From Thermodesulfobacteriota bacterium (GTDB taxonomy: Bacteria; Desulfobacterota; Thermodesulfobacteria; Thermodesulfobacteriales; Thermodesulfobacteriaceae): DNA of 41,728 bases. The notes beneath the pieces are model-generated. The model was not told the origin of the DNA and did not search any database. It saw only the letters and a program-made list of their open reading frames with translations. Shown piece after piece: positions 33,484 through 41,433 of this stretch. Location of the stretch: contig JAUQPD010000034.1 of assembly GCA_030550555.1 (NCBI GenBank), forward strand, positions 1-41,728. Reading direction: 5' to 3'. The position numbers and the translations under genes are program-made. Each line of letters opens with the position of its first letter. The first letter of the stretch is position 1.

Positions 33484-33897
33484 TTACTCCTTGGCTTTTA
33501 ACTCTTTTATTTCAAGAGCACCCTTTGGGCACGCCAGGACACATAAAGTAGATTCTCCTCGTTCAAGCCTCTCCAAGCAGAGATCACATTTTTCTATTGT
33601 TCCTGTGTTGAAATTGAATCTTGGGACACCCCATGGACAAGCCTCAATACAATTCTTACACCCCACACACTGCTTCCTGTCAAAAGCTACTACATCCCCC
33701 TTTCTATATAGCGCAAACACAGGACACGCACTTGCACACTGAGGCTTTTTGCACTGCATACAAGAAAAATAGGCAAACTTGTTGCCTACCTTGAAAATCC
33801 TGCAATTAGAAAGGCCTTCATGGCCCTTCTCACAGGCCTGGAGACATTCTCCACATCCATCACACTTTTCTGTATAATGCACAACCGTTACATTCAT
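33484..33897 (-). CDS. Four-cluster ferredoxin subunit (CooF/HycB/FdhB type) heading the nuo operon
   Basis: A soluble 137-residue electron-transfer protein with 16 cysteines in four [4Fe-4S] sets plus C32: CDGCGECLQAC (12-22), CMQCKKPQCASAC (46-58), CVGCKNCIEAC (77-87) and C104, C107, C119, C123. The layout and the GLSNCRIF, CPWGVPRFNF and KCDLCLERLERGE segments are those of the beta subunits of formate dehydrogenases and hydrogenases and of CooF. It is the first gene of the operon, 6 bases before nuoA, and no nuoE, F or G is present. It may therefore link an outside enzyme (formate dehydrogenase, CO dehydrogenase or hydrogenase) to NuoI/NuoB. I chose ATG 33897; a near-leaderless transcript is possible from the promoter just upstream. 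Confidence 0.88.
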   Translation of the reverse strand: MNVTVVHYTEKCDGCGECLQACEKGHEGLSNCRIFKVGNKFAYFSCMQCKKPQCASACPVFALYRKGDVVAFDRKQCVGCKNCIEACPWGVPRFNFNTGTIEKCDLCLERLERGESTLCVLACPKGALEIKELKAKE

Positions 33898-33906
33898 CAC
33901 CGACCT

Positions 33907-33934
33907 TTTATAAATCTACATAAGTAAAAGTCAA
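33907..33934 (-). promoter_or_regulatory. Promoter of the ferredoxin-nuo operon
   Basis: Minus strand TTGACT (complement of 33929-33934), 16-base spacer, TATAAA (complement of 33907-33912). The start would fall within a few bases of the ferredoxin ATG, where no clear ribosome site exists, so the mRNA may be leaderless. Confidence 0.5.
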
Positions 33935-34008
33935 GTTTAAAATGTTCATTTTTTTTCGGTTTCATCCGAAATTTCTCAATTTTTTCCGTTTATTTTTAAA
34001 AATTCCTA

Positions 34009-34692
34009 TCATCGCAAATAGATATGAATGCAATTTTCTGCATCTTGATGGACTCCACAAAATCCCTCAAATACTAAGAACAAAATAGCAAGAAAAGCAA
34101 AAACAAGAGATTCCCTCGAAAAAAGCTCCCTCTCCTTTATCATTTCTCTCCAAGTTGTGGCTTTTTTCTCCAGAATAAATTCTTTCAACTCTTCTGCAAC
34201 TTTACCTATTGATTGTTGATTTAATTCTAAAACCATCCTTGGTTCTGCTCTTAACCTCTCCAATACCTCTAAAATTGCCCTTGTAATCTTGGTCAAATCA
34301 CCCCTACTTGGTGGACTCTCTAATAGGTCATCCAGAAAGACCTTCGTCACGAATACCCACTCCCCAAGAACTCTATCCAATGGCAGACAATCATAGAGAT
34401 ATAATTGTCTCTGGGATAAAGGCATTTCATGACTTTCCTCTAATTCTTCTTTTGGTGCATTCGGATTCAGAAGTAAACTACTCTTCAAGTAAAGTCCCTG
34501 GGCAAGTCGCAAAAGGATTTCAAAAACTAAATCACTAAACTTTATCCTTGGATTTGCGGTAATTAGATTTCTTAATTCTTGAAAAAACACATAGAAACTC
34601 AAACTCAGAAGCTCATCCCTACGATACGTAAGGACCTTTCTGAGTCTCTCAGAAGTTTCAACGAGTTTTGGTAAACTTTCTACTTCTTCCAT
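34009..34692 (-). CDS. scpA: Segregation and condensation protein A (ScpA-like)
   Basis: ScpA is the kleisin that bridges Smc heads with ScpB in chromosome condensation. The 227-residue product is diverged but keeps the pattern: a helical N-terminal part with FEILLRLAQGLYLKSSLLLN, an acidic middle (PKEELEES), and a C-terminal winged helix reading SRESLVFAFLAILFLVFEGF then GVHQDAENCIHIYL, which matches the family's FLALLEL-x-Q-x-F-x-DI ending. It is shorter than the usual 240-270 residues because the N-terminal Smc-neck segment is reduced. It overlaps the tpiA fusion gene by 13 bases. No scpB or smc is in the window. Confidence 0.7.
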   Translation of the reverse strand: MEEVESLPKLVETSERLRKVLTYRRDELLSLSFYVFFQELRNLITANPRIKFSDLVFEILLRLAQGLYLKSSLLLNPNAPKEELEESHEMPLSQRQLYLYDCLPLDRVLGEWVFVTKVFLDDLLESPPSRGDLTKITRAILEVLERLRAEPRMVLELNQQSIGKVAEELKEFILEKKATTWREMIKERELFSRESLVFAFLAILFLVFEGFCGVHQDAENCIHIYLR

Positions 34693-35894
34693 TTAGAGAT
34701 CTGATGCACTTTCTTGAAACAAAGATTCATGACTACCTTTATACCCTCTTTCTCTGCAAGGGCCTTTGCCTCTTTATTCTCAATTCCTTCCTGCATCCAA
34801 ATTACCCTTGGTCTTACTTTTACTGCCTTCTCAACAATAGGATAGACCTCACTGCTCTTTCGGAAAATGATGACCACCTCTGGTTGGAGGTCTTGAGGAA
34901 TACTCTCCAAATCAGGGTAAGTCTTAATTCCCATGATCTCTTCATATCTGGGATTAACAGGAAGGACTTGAAAACCCTCTTTGATAAGATAATCCATGAC
35001 CACAAAACTTGGTCGATCTGGTTTGGGGCTCACCCCAACAATAGCAATTCTCTTGTATCTGTTTACAATGTCCAAAAGGTCATCACCAATCTGAGAGTAA
35101 TCGGGAAGTCTACATTCAGGGCTCTCTGCCTTCTTAACCTCGACAGTTACAATTCTGAAAAACTTTTCAGGATCAAGAGATGCTCCTCCAACAAGCACTC
35201 CGTCTATATTAGGCTGAGAGAGCAACTGTCCTACATTTTCAGGAGTTACACTGCCTCCATAAAGAATCGCTACCTCTGCACCTTCATTTCCAAATACTTG
35301 CTGAAGATGTTCCCTTATGAAGCGATGGACCTCTTCTGCCTGTTCAGGTGTTGCATTTTTACCAGTTCCGATTGCCCAAACTGGTTCATAGGCTATAACT
35401 AATCTATCTCTCGAGAGATTATCAATGTATTTTAATCCCTCTCTTAGTTGAGTATCCACCCTTTCAAAAGTCCTTCCACTCTCCCTTTCTTCTAAGGTTT
35501 CCCCAACACAAAGAATAGGTATAAGTTCCTCCTCATAAGCTCCTCTGACTCTTTTGGCAATAAGTTCATCACTCTCGCTAAAGAGATGCCTTCTCTCCGA
35601 ATGGCCAACAATTACATACCTCACACCGAGTTCTCTTAGCATAGGAGGAGAAATCTCCCCAGTAAAGGCTCCCTTCTTCTCATAATGGACATTCTGTGCC
35701 CCAAGCTCAACAGGACTTCCCTCAATCAACTTGGATACAAAGTAGAGGGCAGTAAAAGGTGGAGCTATAACGATAACTCTATCCTCTAAGGGAGATCCAG
35801 AGAGTAGAGCCAAAAACTTTTTAAAATAAGTTTCGCACTCTGCAAGAGTATGATTCATCTTCCAATTTCCTGCAAAGATATATTTCCTCCCCAT
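34680..35894 (-). CDS. tpiA: Fusion: triosephosphate isomerase + CoA-binding domain
   Basis: Residues 1-252 are a complete triosephosphate isomerase, which interconverts glyceraldehyde 3-phosphate and dihydroxyacetone phosphate: N10/K12 in GNWKMN, H98 in VIVGHSERR, E170 in AYEPVWAIGTGKNA, and LYGGSV at the phosphate site. Residues 265-404 form a CoA-binding domain of the YccU/CoA_binding_2 type: KRIAIVGVSPKPDRPSFVVM, VLPVNPRYEEIMG, VIWMQEGIENKEAKALAE and a closing VVMNLCFKKVHQ. The reading frame is open across a linker near 253-265. Stand-alone YccU-like proteins have no settled function. It follows pgk by 27 bases, so glycolytic genes are paired; its end overlaps scpA. Confidence 0.9.
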   Translation of the reverse strand: MGRKYIFAGNWKMNHTLAECETYFKKFLALLSGSPLEDRVIVIAPPFTALYFVSKLIEGSPVELGAQNVHYEKKGAFTGEISPPMLRELGVRYVIVGHSERRHLFSESDELIAKRVRGAYEEELIPILCVGETLEERESGRTFERVDTQLREGLKYIDNLSRDRLVIAYEPVWAIGTGKNATPEQAEEVHRFIREHLQQVFGNEGAEVAILYGGSVTPENVGQLLSQPNIDGVLVGGASLDPEKFFRIVTVEVKKAESPECRLPDYSQIGDDLLDIVNRYKRIAIVGVSPKPDRPSFVVMDYLIKEGFQVLPVNPRYEEIMGIKTYPDLESIPQDLQPEVVIIFRKSSEVYPIVEKAVKVRPRVIWMQEGIENKEAKALAEKEGIKVVMNLCFKKVHQISKWKK

Positions 35895-35921
35895 CAGGTG
35901 CCTCCCTAAACTACCTCAACC

Positions 35922-37082
35922 TTACTTCAACACCGCAAGTCCAGGAAGTTCCTTTCCTTCAAGATACTCCAAAAAGGCTCCACCTGCTGTGGAAGTATGA
36001 GAAAAGGCGGTAAGAACACCTGCCAATTTAAGGGCTGACAGAGTATCTCCTCCTCCAGCTACTGTTGTTGCTGGAAGCCCTGCAACTCTTCTTGCAACAC
36101 TTACTGTGCCATAGTGAAAGGGCTCCTTCTCAAAATACCCGAGAGGGCCATTCCAAATAACAGTCTTTGCCCCCTCAAGGGCAAGAGAAAAGTATTGAAT
36201 TGTCTCCTCACCGATATCGTATATTATATCTCCATCCTCAATCTCTTTTAGGGTCACATCAACAACCTCTACACCCCTCTCCACCGCAACATCCACCGGC
36301 AGATAGATCTTGACTTCTTGTTCCTTTGCCTCCTTAATTATCTCTTTTGCTACCTCTACATATTCCCTTTCAACGAGAGAGGCACCAACATTGTAGCCCT
36401 GAGCAAGGAGAAAAGTATTGGCCATTGCACCCCCAATAATGAGTTTGTCAACCCGAGGTAGAAGATTTTTGAGGACACCTATCTTTGTTGAAACCTTACT
36501 CCCACCAACAATTGCATAGAGGGGTCTTTCTGGTCTCCCAATAACTCTTGTAAGATATTTCAATTCCTTCTCAGTGAGAAAACCTATCCCTCTCTCTTGA
36601 GCTAACTGAGCAACACCAACAACAGATGCATGGGCCCGATGACACACCGAAAAGGCATCATTTATATAGACATCTACGAATCTGGAAAGAATCTTTGCAA
36701 ATTCAGGATCATTCTTAGTCTCTCCCTCATAAAACCTCACATTTTCCAAAAGAAGTATTTCTCCCTCTTTTAGATTTGCAAGTTCTTTATCAGCCACATC
36801 TCCTACTATATCTTCAAGATATTTGACAGGCACATTGAGTTTGCTTTTGAGGTATTCATAGACAGGTTTTAGCGAAAGTTCAGGAACTCTTTTTCCTTTC
36901 GGTCTCCCTAGGTGAGAACAAAGTATTACCTTACCCCCTGCCTTTAAGGCATACTCTATGGTTGGTAAGGCCTCAATAATTCTGGTATCGTCCTGAATAA
37001 CCCCTCCCTCAAGAGGCACATTGAAGTCAACCCTAATAAATACCTTCTTGCCCTTTAGGTCGAAATCTCTAATCGTCTTCAT
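35922..37082 (-). CDS. pgk: Phosphoglycerate kinase
   Basis: Pgk transfers phosphate between 1,3-bisphosphoglycerate and ADP. The 386-residue length is normal. Motifs: KKVFIRVDFNVPLEGG with the substrate Arg and Asn, ILCSHLGRPKG, LLLENVRFYEGE, INDAFSVCHRAHASVVG, YAIVGGSKVSTKIGVL, and the nucleotide segment VIWNGPLGYFEKEPF followed by TVAGGGDTLSAL. ATG 37082 follows AGGAGGT. First gene of the pgk-tpiA-scpA run, with its own promoter at 37106-37133. Confidence 0.96.
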   Translation of the reverse strand: MKTIRDFDLKGKKVFIRVDFNVPLEGGVIQDDTRIIEALPTIEYALKAGGKVILCSHLGRPKGKRVPELSLKPVYEYLKSKLNVPVKYLEDIVGDVADKELANLKEGEILLLENVRFYEGETKNDPEFAKILSRFVDVYINDAFSVCHRAHASVVGVAQLAQERGIGFLTEKELKYLTRVIGRPERPLYAIVGGSKVSTKIGVLKNLLPRVDKLIIGGAMANTFLLAQGYNVGASLVEREYVEVAKEIIKEAKEQEVKIYLPVDVAVERGVEVVDVTLKEIEDGDIIYDIGEETIQYFSLALEGAKTVIWNGPLGYFEKEPFHYGTVSVARRVAGLPATTVAGGGDTLSALKLAGVLTAFSHTSTAGGAFLEYLEGKELPGLAVLK

Positions 37083-37105
37083 AGCTCTACCTCCTATTCT
37101 TGTCG

Positions 37106-37133
37106 TTTATACCTTATTAAACTCTTTTCTCAA
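37106..37133 (-). promoter_or_regulatory. pgk promoter
   Basis: Minus strand TTGAGA (complement of 37128-37133), 16-base spacer, TATAAA (complement of 37106-37111), about 17 bases upstream of an AGGAGGT ribosome site. It overlaps the last codons of the decayed PIN gene. Confidence 0.5.
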
Positions 37134-37535
37134 ATCTCTTATGCCTAAGGTTATCAATTTAACTCTTAATAGATTATCATAAGTTAGAAAGTGAGTTATT
37201 TTTGTTCTATTTTTCTCCACAATCTTAAATAGCGTGTAATATACTAAACTCAATGTTCTCTTCCAAAACTTCTACCCTAAACCTTTCATCTCTGCATATT
37301 TTAAAACATTTATACTATTATTTCTTAATATGTCAAGAAGTCTAAAAAATTTTAAATCCAGTCTATTTTCTTTTAAAAATTCATATAACGAAAGCCACGG
37401 AATTATAATTTGGATTCTATATATACGAACAAAGTCAATTAAAAGTTTAAATATCTTAGAGCTTAATATGTGATACTGATCTCTCCTATCTAAAAGGCCT
37501 ATCCAGAATCCGCTATCAATTATAATAAACCACAT
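37107..37535 (-). pseudogene. PIN-domain protein interrupted by an in-frame TAG
   Basis: PIN domains are Mg-dependent RNases, often the toxin of VapBC-like pairs. The open part (87 codons) has D7 in IIIDSGFWIGLLD and E52 in LSLYEFLKEN, both typical acidic site residues. TAG at 37272-37274 ends it, but the same frame continues 53 more codons and contains HFLTYDNLLRVKLITLGIRD (D120), the expected C-terminal PIN strand with its Asp, ending at TAA 37107-37109. Total length would be about 142 codons, the normal PIN size. A single nonsense mutation is the simplest explanation. No ribosome site precedes the ATG, which lies 2 bases after the previous gene's stop. Confidence 0.7.
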
Positions 37536-37537
37536 AT

Positions 37538-37682
37538 TTATGATTTATATTCATATTCCTTTACAACCGCCACGTATAGGCCACACTCCTCAGCATTAAG
37601 GCTATCAAAGCCATTCATAAAGACCTTAATAGTCTCCATGTAAACCTAAGTCATAGGATAGCCAAAACAACTTTTTCAGCAT
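37538..37682 (-). pseudogene. Decayed small gene upstream of the PIN remnant
   Basis: ATG 37682 has a perfect AGGAGG site (37688-37693) overlapping the ribH stop region. The frame reads MLKKLFWLSYDLGLHGDY then TAA, continues GLYEWL, then needs a one-base shift at a CTTT run to give DSLNAEECGLYVAVVKEYEY and a stop at 37538. Joined, this looks like one coherent protein of about 47 residues with one nonsense and one frameshift lesion. Position directly ahead of a PIN gene suggests the antitoxin-side partner, but I do not identify the family with certainty. A 33-residue open frame from ATG 37639 covers only its second half. Confidence 0.55.
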
Positions 37683-37698
37683 TAGGTTCCTCCTATTC

Positions 37699-38178
37699 CT
37701 ATATACTTGCTACCTTTTTCAGCAAATTTGCTATCTCAATAGCGGTATAAGCTGCCTCTGCTCCTTTATTACCTGCCTTAGACCCTGCTCTTTCAATGGC
37801 CTGTTCTATAGTATCTGTAGTAAGAATTCCAAAGATAACTGGCACTTCCGTCTCAAGCATAACTTGAGCAATTCCTTTAGATGCTTCAGCTGCTACATAT
37901 TCAAAATGAGGAGTTGCCCCTCTAATAATTGCTCCAAGACAGATGATCGCATCAAATCTACCAGAACGAGCAAGCTTCTTCGCAACAAGAGGGATCTCAA
38001 AGGCACCTGGAACCCAAACAACCGATATGTCCTCCTCCGCAACATTGTGCCTTCTCAATACATCAAGCGCTCCTTCAAGGAGTCTCTGAGTAACAAAAAC
38101 ATTAAACCTACTAACTACTATTCCAAACCTACAACCCCGCCCCTCAAAGTAACCCTCTATAATCTGGTAACCAGTCAT
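37699..38178 (-). CDS. ribH: 6,7-dimethyl-8-ribityllumazine synthase
   Basis: RibH condenses the ribityl-aminopyrimidine with 3,4-dihydroxy-2-butanone 4-phosphate in the next-to-last step of riboflavin synthesis, usually as a 60-mer shell. The 159-residue product has [20 protein letters not shown] (substrate Phe/Asn loop), [18 protein letters not shown], and [15 protein letters not shown] with catalytic H91; [19 protein letters not shown] closes it. I use ATG 38178; the GTG five codons upstream lies within the GAGGTGAG ribosome site. Other rib genes are not nearby. Confidence 0.95.
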   Translation of the reverse strand: MTGYQIIEGYFEGRGCRFGIVVSRFNVFVTQRLLEGALDVLRRHNVAEEDISVVWVPGAFEIPLVAKKLARSGRFDAIICLGAIIRGATPHFEYVAAEASKGIAQVMLETEVPVIFGILTTDTIEQAIERAGSKAGNKGAEAAYTAIEIANLLKKVASI

Positions 38179-38233
38179 TCCACTCACCTCCACCTCTATA
38201 ATAACGTGTGTTCTAATGTTATTATCCTATGAT

Positions 38234-38536
38234 TTATCTAATATATATAATAATCTTCTCCCCATCTTTAATGTATCCGAGCCTTGTTCTTATGTATTCC
38301 TCGTAGGCTTCTTGAGAGCTTTGAAACTTCTTGATTTCTGAGCGAATTTTTTGATTCTCATATTTTAGTCTCTCCAATTCTGTCTTTTCCTTTTTAACAA
38401 GCCAGCTCAAAAATAAATAAATACTAACTGTAAAAAAAATCAAAAAAGTAAATATTACCAAAAAATAACGCCTCCATGTCTTTTTCTTCCTCTTTTTTGA
38501 ATAGGGTTTTATAACTATCTGGGGGTTACGTTTCAT
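38234..38536 (-). CDS. ftsB: FtsB/DivIC-like septum formation protein
   Basis: A bitopic membrane protein of 100 residues: basic cytoplasmic N-terminus with a KKRKKKTWRR stretch, one helix at about 24-43, then a coiled coil (48-75) and a short C-terminal domain with YIRTRLGYIKDGEKIIIYI, typical of the FtsB/DivIC family that links FtsQ and FtsL in the divisome. I take ATG 38536, right behind the stop of the preceding gene, not the more distant ATG 38626 in the same frame, because the extra 30 residues overlap that gene and do not resemble the family. Confidence 0.78.
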   Translation of the reverse strand: MKRNPQIVIKPYSKKRKKKTWRRYFLVIFTFLIFFTVSIYLFLSWLVKKEKTELERLKYENQKIRSEIKKFQSSQEAYEEYIRTRLGYIKDGEKIIIYIR

Positions 38537-38537
38537 T

Positions 38538-38849
38538 TTAAAACCATTGCCATGGAGAAGGTTCGGGTCTTGTAGGAGCTTCAGGCTTAATTTGGGGACC
38601 CATCTGAAGCGGTAAGACTGGTTCATACGTGGTTGGTAAAGGAGAGGTAGTAGGATGTGATATTTCAGATATTGGTGGAGGAGGTGGTGGAGGCACAGGA
38701 ACCTTTATTTTTGGCTCATTTTTCTCTTTTTTAAAAAACCTTAGAAAGGCAAGGTCTAACGTTTTTTTATTGTAATCTGTGGGCGGAAGGGAAATTATAT
38801 GAACAATGATCCATCCGCCCAAAAAAAACAAGACTATAATATTCGTCAC
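38538..38849 (-). CDS. Small membrane-anchored proline-rich protein
   Basis: An uncharacterised 103-residue protein: one N-terminal transmembrane helix (about 3-20), a short basic stretch (LRFFKKEKNEPKIK), then a periplasm- or cytoplasm-facing tail of very high Pro content, with eight prolines in a row near 52-60 and repeated Pro/Ser/Thr to the end. The pattern resembles TonB- or pilus-assembly-type (PilP-like) linkers but no domain is recognised. It starts at GTG 38849, overlapping the ppsA stop by 4 bases (GTGA), and ends 1 base before ftsB; this coupling on both sides argues it is real. Confidence 0.65.
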   Translation of the reverse strand: MTNIIVLFFLGGWIIVHIISLPPTDYNKKTLDLAFLRFFKKEKNEPKIKVPVPPPPPPPISEISHPTTSPLPTTYEPVLPLQMGPQIKPEAPTRPEPSPWQWF

Positions 38850-41293
38850 TTTTTCTTACGTCCTTTATCCGCTTGTAAGGCCTTCTCCTTCTCTGCAACC
38901 AACAACCTTGTTTTTACAATAGTGTCTGGAGTCAAACTCATAGAATCGATTCCGCACTCTACTAAAAATTCTGCAAAATCGGGAAAGTCACTTGGAGCTT
39001 GTCCACAAATTCCGATCTTTCTCTTCATCCTTTTTGCAGTCTCTATCACTTCTTTTATCATTTTCTTTACTGCAGGGTTCCTCTCATCATATAAATGTGC
39101 AACAAGTTCAGAATCTCTATCAAGACCTAAAGTTAGCTGAGTAAGGTCATTAGAACCTATGGAGAATCCATCAAATATCTTTGCAAACTCTTCTGCGAGT
39201 ACTACATTGCTTGGAATCTCGCACATTACATAGACTTCAAGTCCGTTCTCTCCTCTTTTAAGCCCGTACTTTTCCATAATACTCATTACTTTTACTCCCT
39301 CTTCGGGAGTTCTGCAGAAGGGAATCATTACTTTTACATTAGTTAGTCCCATTTCATTCCTGACCTTTGCCAAGGCCTTACATTCAAGAGCAAAGGCAGG
39401 TTCAAATTTAGGGTCATAGTAGCGGGATGCACCGCGCCAACCTATCATAGGATTGTGCTCCTCTGGCTCGTAGAGAAATCCTCCAAGAAGATTGGCATAC
39501 TCATTACTCTTGAAATCCGAAAGTCGCACGATTACATCTTTGGGATAAAAGGCTGCTGCAATCATCCCGACACCCTGGGCTAACTTATCGACAAAAAAGT
39601 CTGCCTTGTTTTCATAGCCGACAGTTCTCTCCTCAATAGCCTTGACTAGCTTGGCTAATCTCTTGTCTTTTTCAGCTTGTTTCTTTAATTCATCAAAATT
39701 TATTAAGGCAAGGGGATGAATTCCTATATGGGAACCAATTATGAATTCTAAACGGGCAAGACCCACTCCATCATTGGGCAACTGAGCCTGAGAAAAGGCC
39801 TGTTCTGGTATACCAACATTCATCATTATTTGGGTCTTCGTTTTTGGAACATTCTCAAGGTCAATACGCTCTACTTCAAAAGGTATTAAGCCCTCAAGTA
39901 CTCTACCCTCTTCTCCCTGAGTGCAGTCTATGGTTACCTCCATTCCTGTTTTCAAAACCTTTGTCGCTATTTCTGTTCCTACAATGCAGGGAATCCCAAG
40001 TTCACGTGATACAATAGCCGCATGACAGGTTCTTCCTCCCTTGTCAGTAACTATAGCAGAGGCCTTTTTCATTATTGGTTCCCAATCTGGGTCGGTCATA
40101 GTAGTGACAAGGACTTCTCCTGCTTGAAACTCAGAGATTCCACTAACATCCATTATTACCCTTGCCTTGCCCTGACCGATCTTACTTCCAACTGCCTTCC
40201 CAGTGCAGAGAACCTTTCCGTCACCCTTTAATTTATAAATCTCATAAAATCTCTGCTCTTTTATTGCATGCACAGTCTCAGGTCTTGCCTGAACAATAAA
40301 AAGTTCTCCAGTTCCTACCTCTTTACCATCGCCATCTTTTGCCCATTCAATGTCCATTGGCCTTCCATAGTGTTCTTCGATGATAATAGCCCACTCTGCA
40401 AGTTTCAAAATCTCATCGTCAGTAAGAACAAAGGTGGCCCTTTCTTGAGGTGTTGTCTTTACAGACTTCAAAGGTTTGGAGGGACTATCGCCATAGACTA
40501 GCTTTATGTCTTTACTTCCAAGCTTTTTAGAAAGTATAGGCCTAAATCCAAGCTTAAGAGTTGGTTTAAAAACATAAAACTCGTCAGGATTTACTTTACC
40601 TTGGACAACGTATTCACCAAGCCCCCATGATCCAGTGATATACACTACATCACGGAATCCTGACTCTGTATCAAGGGTAAACATTACACCAGAACTTGCT
40701 TTGTCTGAACGAACCATCTTCTGAACCGCAACAGAAAGATAGACAGAAAAGTGGTCAAAACCTTTATCCTCGCGATAAGAGATAGCTCTATCAGTGAACA
40801 AGGAGGCAAAACAATGCTGTACATATTTTATGACATTATCAACTCCTCTAACATTAAGATAGGTCTCCTGTTGCCCAGCAAAGGACGCATCAGGAAGATC
40901 CTCTGCGGTAGCAGAGGATCTTACCGCAACATCAGGATCTTTACCATAGATTTCACCTAACCTCTCGTAGGCCTTTGCAATTTCCTCTGCAAGCTTGGGG
41001 GGCATCTTTGCATGAAGAATGAGACTCCTTATCTTCTTTCCTCTTTTCATGAGGTCCTCAACATTGTGAGTATCAAGCCCTTTTAAAGTGTTTTTGATCT
41101 CATCATCAAGATGATTCTCCTTGATAAAGTATCTATAAGCCTCAGCGGTAACCGCAAATCCATAGGGAATTTTAATGCCCTTCTGGGTAAGTTTTGTATA
41201 CATCTCTCCAAGAGATGCATTTTTGCCTCCAACAAGAGGCACATCTGAGTAGGTTATCTGGTCGAACCAAAGAATGAATGGTTTATCCGCCAT
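38846..41293 (-). CDS. ppsA: Phosphoenolpyruvate synthase
   Basis: PpsA makes PEP from pyruvate and ATP with release of AMP and phosphate, the entry to gluconeogenesis. The 815 residues have the ATP-grasp N-terminal domain (VPLVGGKNASLGEMY, AVRSSATAEDLPDASFAGQQ), the swivelling phosphohistidine domain (DKGGRTCHAAIVSRELGIPC, catalytic His) and the PEP/pyruvate barrel (MCEIPSNVVLAEEFA, SIGSNDLTQLTLGLDRDS, GICGQAPSD). ATG 41293 follows GGGGAGGT; an upstream in-frame start at 41332 lies on the promoter and is rejected. First gene of ppsA-orf-ftsB-ribH. Confidence 0.95.
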   Translation of the reverse strand: MADKPFILWFDQITYSDVPLVGGKNASLGEMYTKLTQKGIKIPYGFAVTAEAYRYFIKENHLDDEIKNTLKGLDTHNVEDLMKRGKKIRSLILHAKMPPKLAEEIAKAYERLGEIYGKDPDVAVRSSATAEDLPDASFAGQQETYLNVRGVDNVIKYVQHCFASLFTDRAISYREDKGFDHFSVYLSVAVQKMVRSDKASSGVMFTLDTESGFRDVVYITGSWGLGEYVVQGKVNPDEFYVFKPTLKLGFRPILSKKLGSKDIKLVYGDSPSKPLKSVKTTPQERATFVLTDDEILKLAEWAIIIEEHYGRPMDIEWAKDGDGKEVGTGELFIVQARPETVHAIKEQRFYEIYKLKGDGKVLCTGKAVGSKIGQGKARVIMDVSGISEFQAGEVLVTTMTDPDWEPIMKKASAIVTDKGGRTCHAAIVSRELGIPCIVGTEIATKVLKTGMEVTIDCTQGEEGRVLEGLIPFEVERIDLENVPKTKTQIMMNVGIPEQAFSQAQLPNDGVGLARLEFIIGSHIGIHPLALINFDELKKQAEKDKRLAKLVKAIEERTVGYENKADFFVDKLAQGVGMIAAAFYPKDVIVRLSDFKSNEYANLLGGFLYEPEEHNPMIGWRGASRYYDPKFEPAFALECKALAKVRNEMGLTNVKVMIPFCRTPEEGVKVMSIMEKYGLKRGENGLEVYVMCEIPSNVVLAEEFAKIFDGFSIGSNDLTQLTLGLDRDSELVAHLYDERNPAVKKMIKEVIETAKRMKRKIGICGQAPSDFPDFAEFLVECGIDSMSLTPDTIVKTRLLVAEKEKALQADKGRKKK

Positions 41294-41322
41294 AGATGAC
41301 CTCCCCACAGAATTTAGGATAG

Positions 41323-41351
41323 AAAATAGCAAAATTTAAAATTTTTGTCAA
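41323..41351 (-). promoter_or_regulatory. ppsA promoter
   Basis: Minus strand TTGACA (complement of 41346-41351), 17-base spacer, TATTTT (complement of 41323-41328). The start near 41316 gives a leader of about 23 bases with a GGGGAGGT site, and supports ATG 41293 as the ppsA start. Confidence 0.65.
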
Positions 41352-41371
41352 GATAAGAGTTGATTTGGGAC

Positions 41372-41400
41372 TTGCCTTTGTGGAATCTTTTAAATATGAT
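41372..41400 (+). promoter_or_regulatory. tpx promoter
   Basis: TTGCCT (41372-41377), 17-base spacer, TATGAT (41395-41400), followed by a leader of about 27 bases with the ribosome site AAAGGGGGA (41422-41430). Confidence 0.55.
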
Positions 41401-41433
41401 TGTATAAATAACTATAAACTCAAAGGGGGATAT

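Noticed and set aside
33954-33971. Small hairpin TTTCGG-TTTCAT-CCGAAA after scpA as terminator
   Set aside because: In the scpA direction the stem is followed by an A run, not U; the stem is only 6 bp.
34668-35402. Long plus-strand open frame antisense to tpiA
   Set aside because: It is a mirror of the TIM/CoA-binding gene with no ribosome site or recognisable protein sequence.
37272-37274. TAG within the PIN frame as recoding (pyrrolysine or readthrough)
   Set aside because: The neighbouring gene is also broken, and no recoding signal is visible; plain nonsense decay is simpler.
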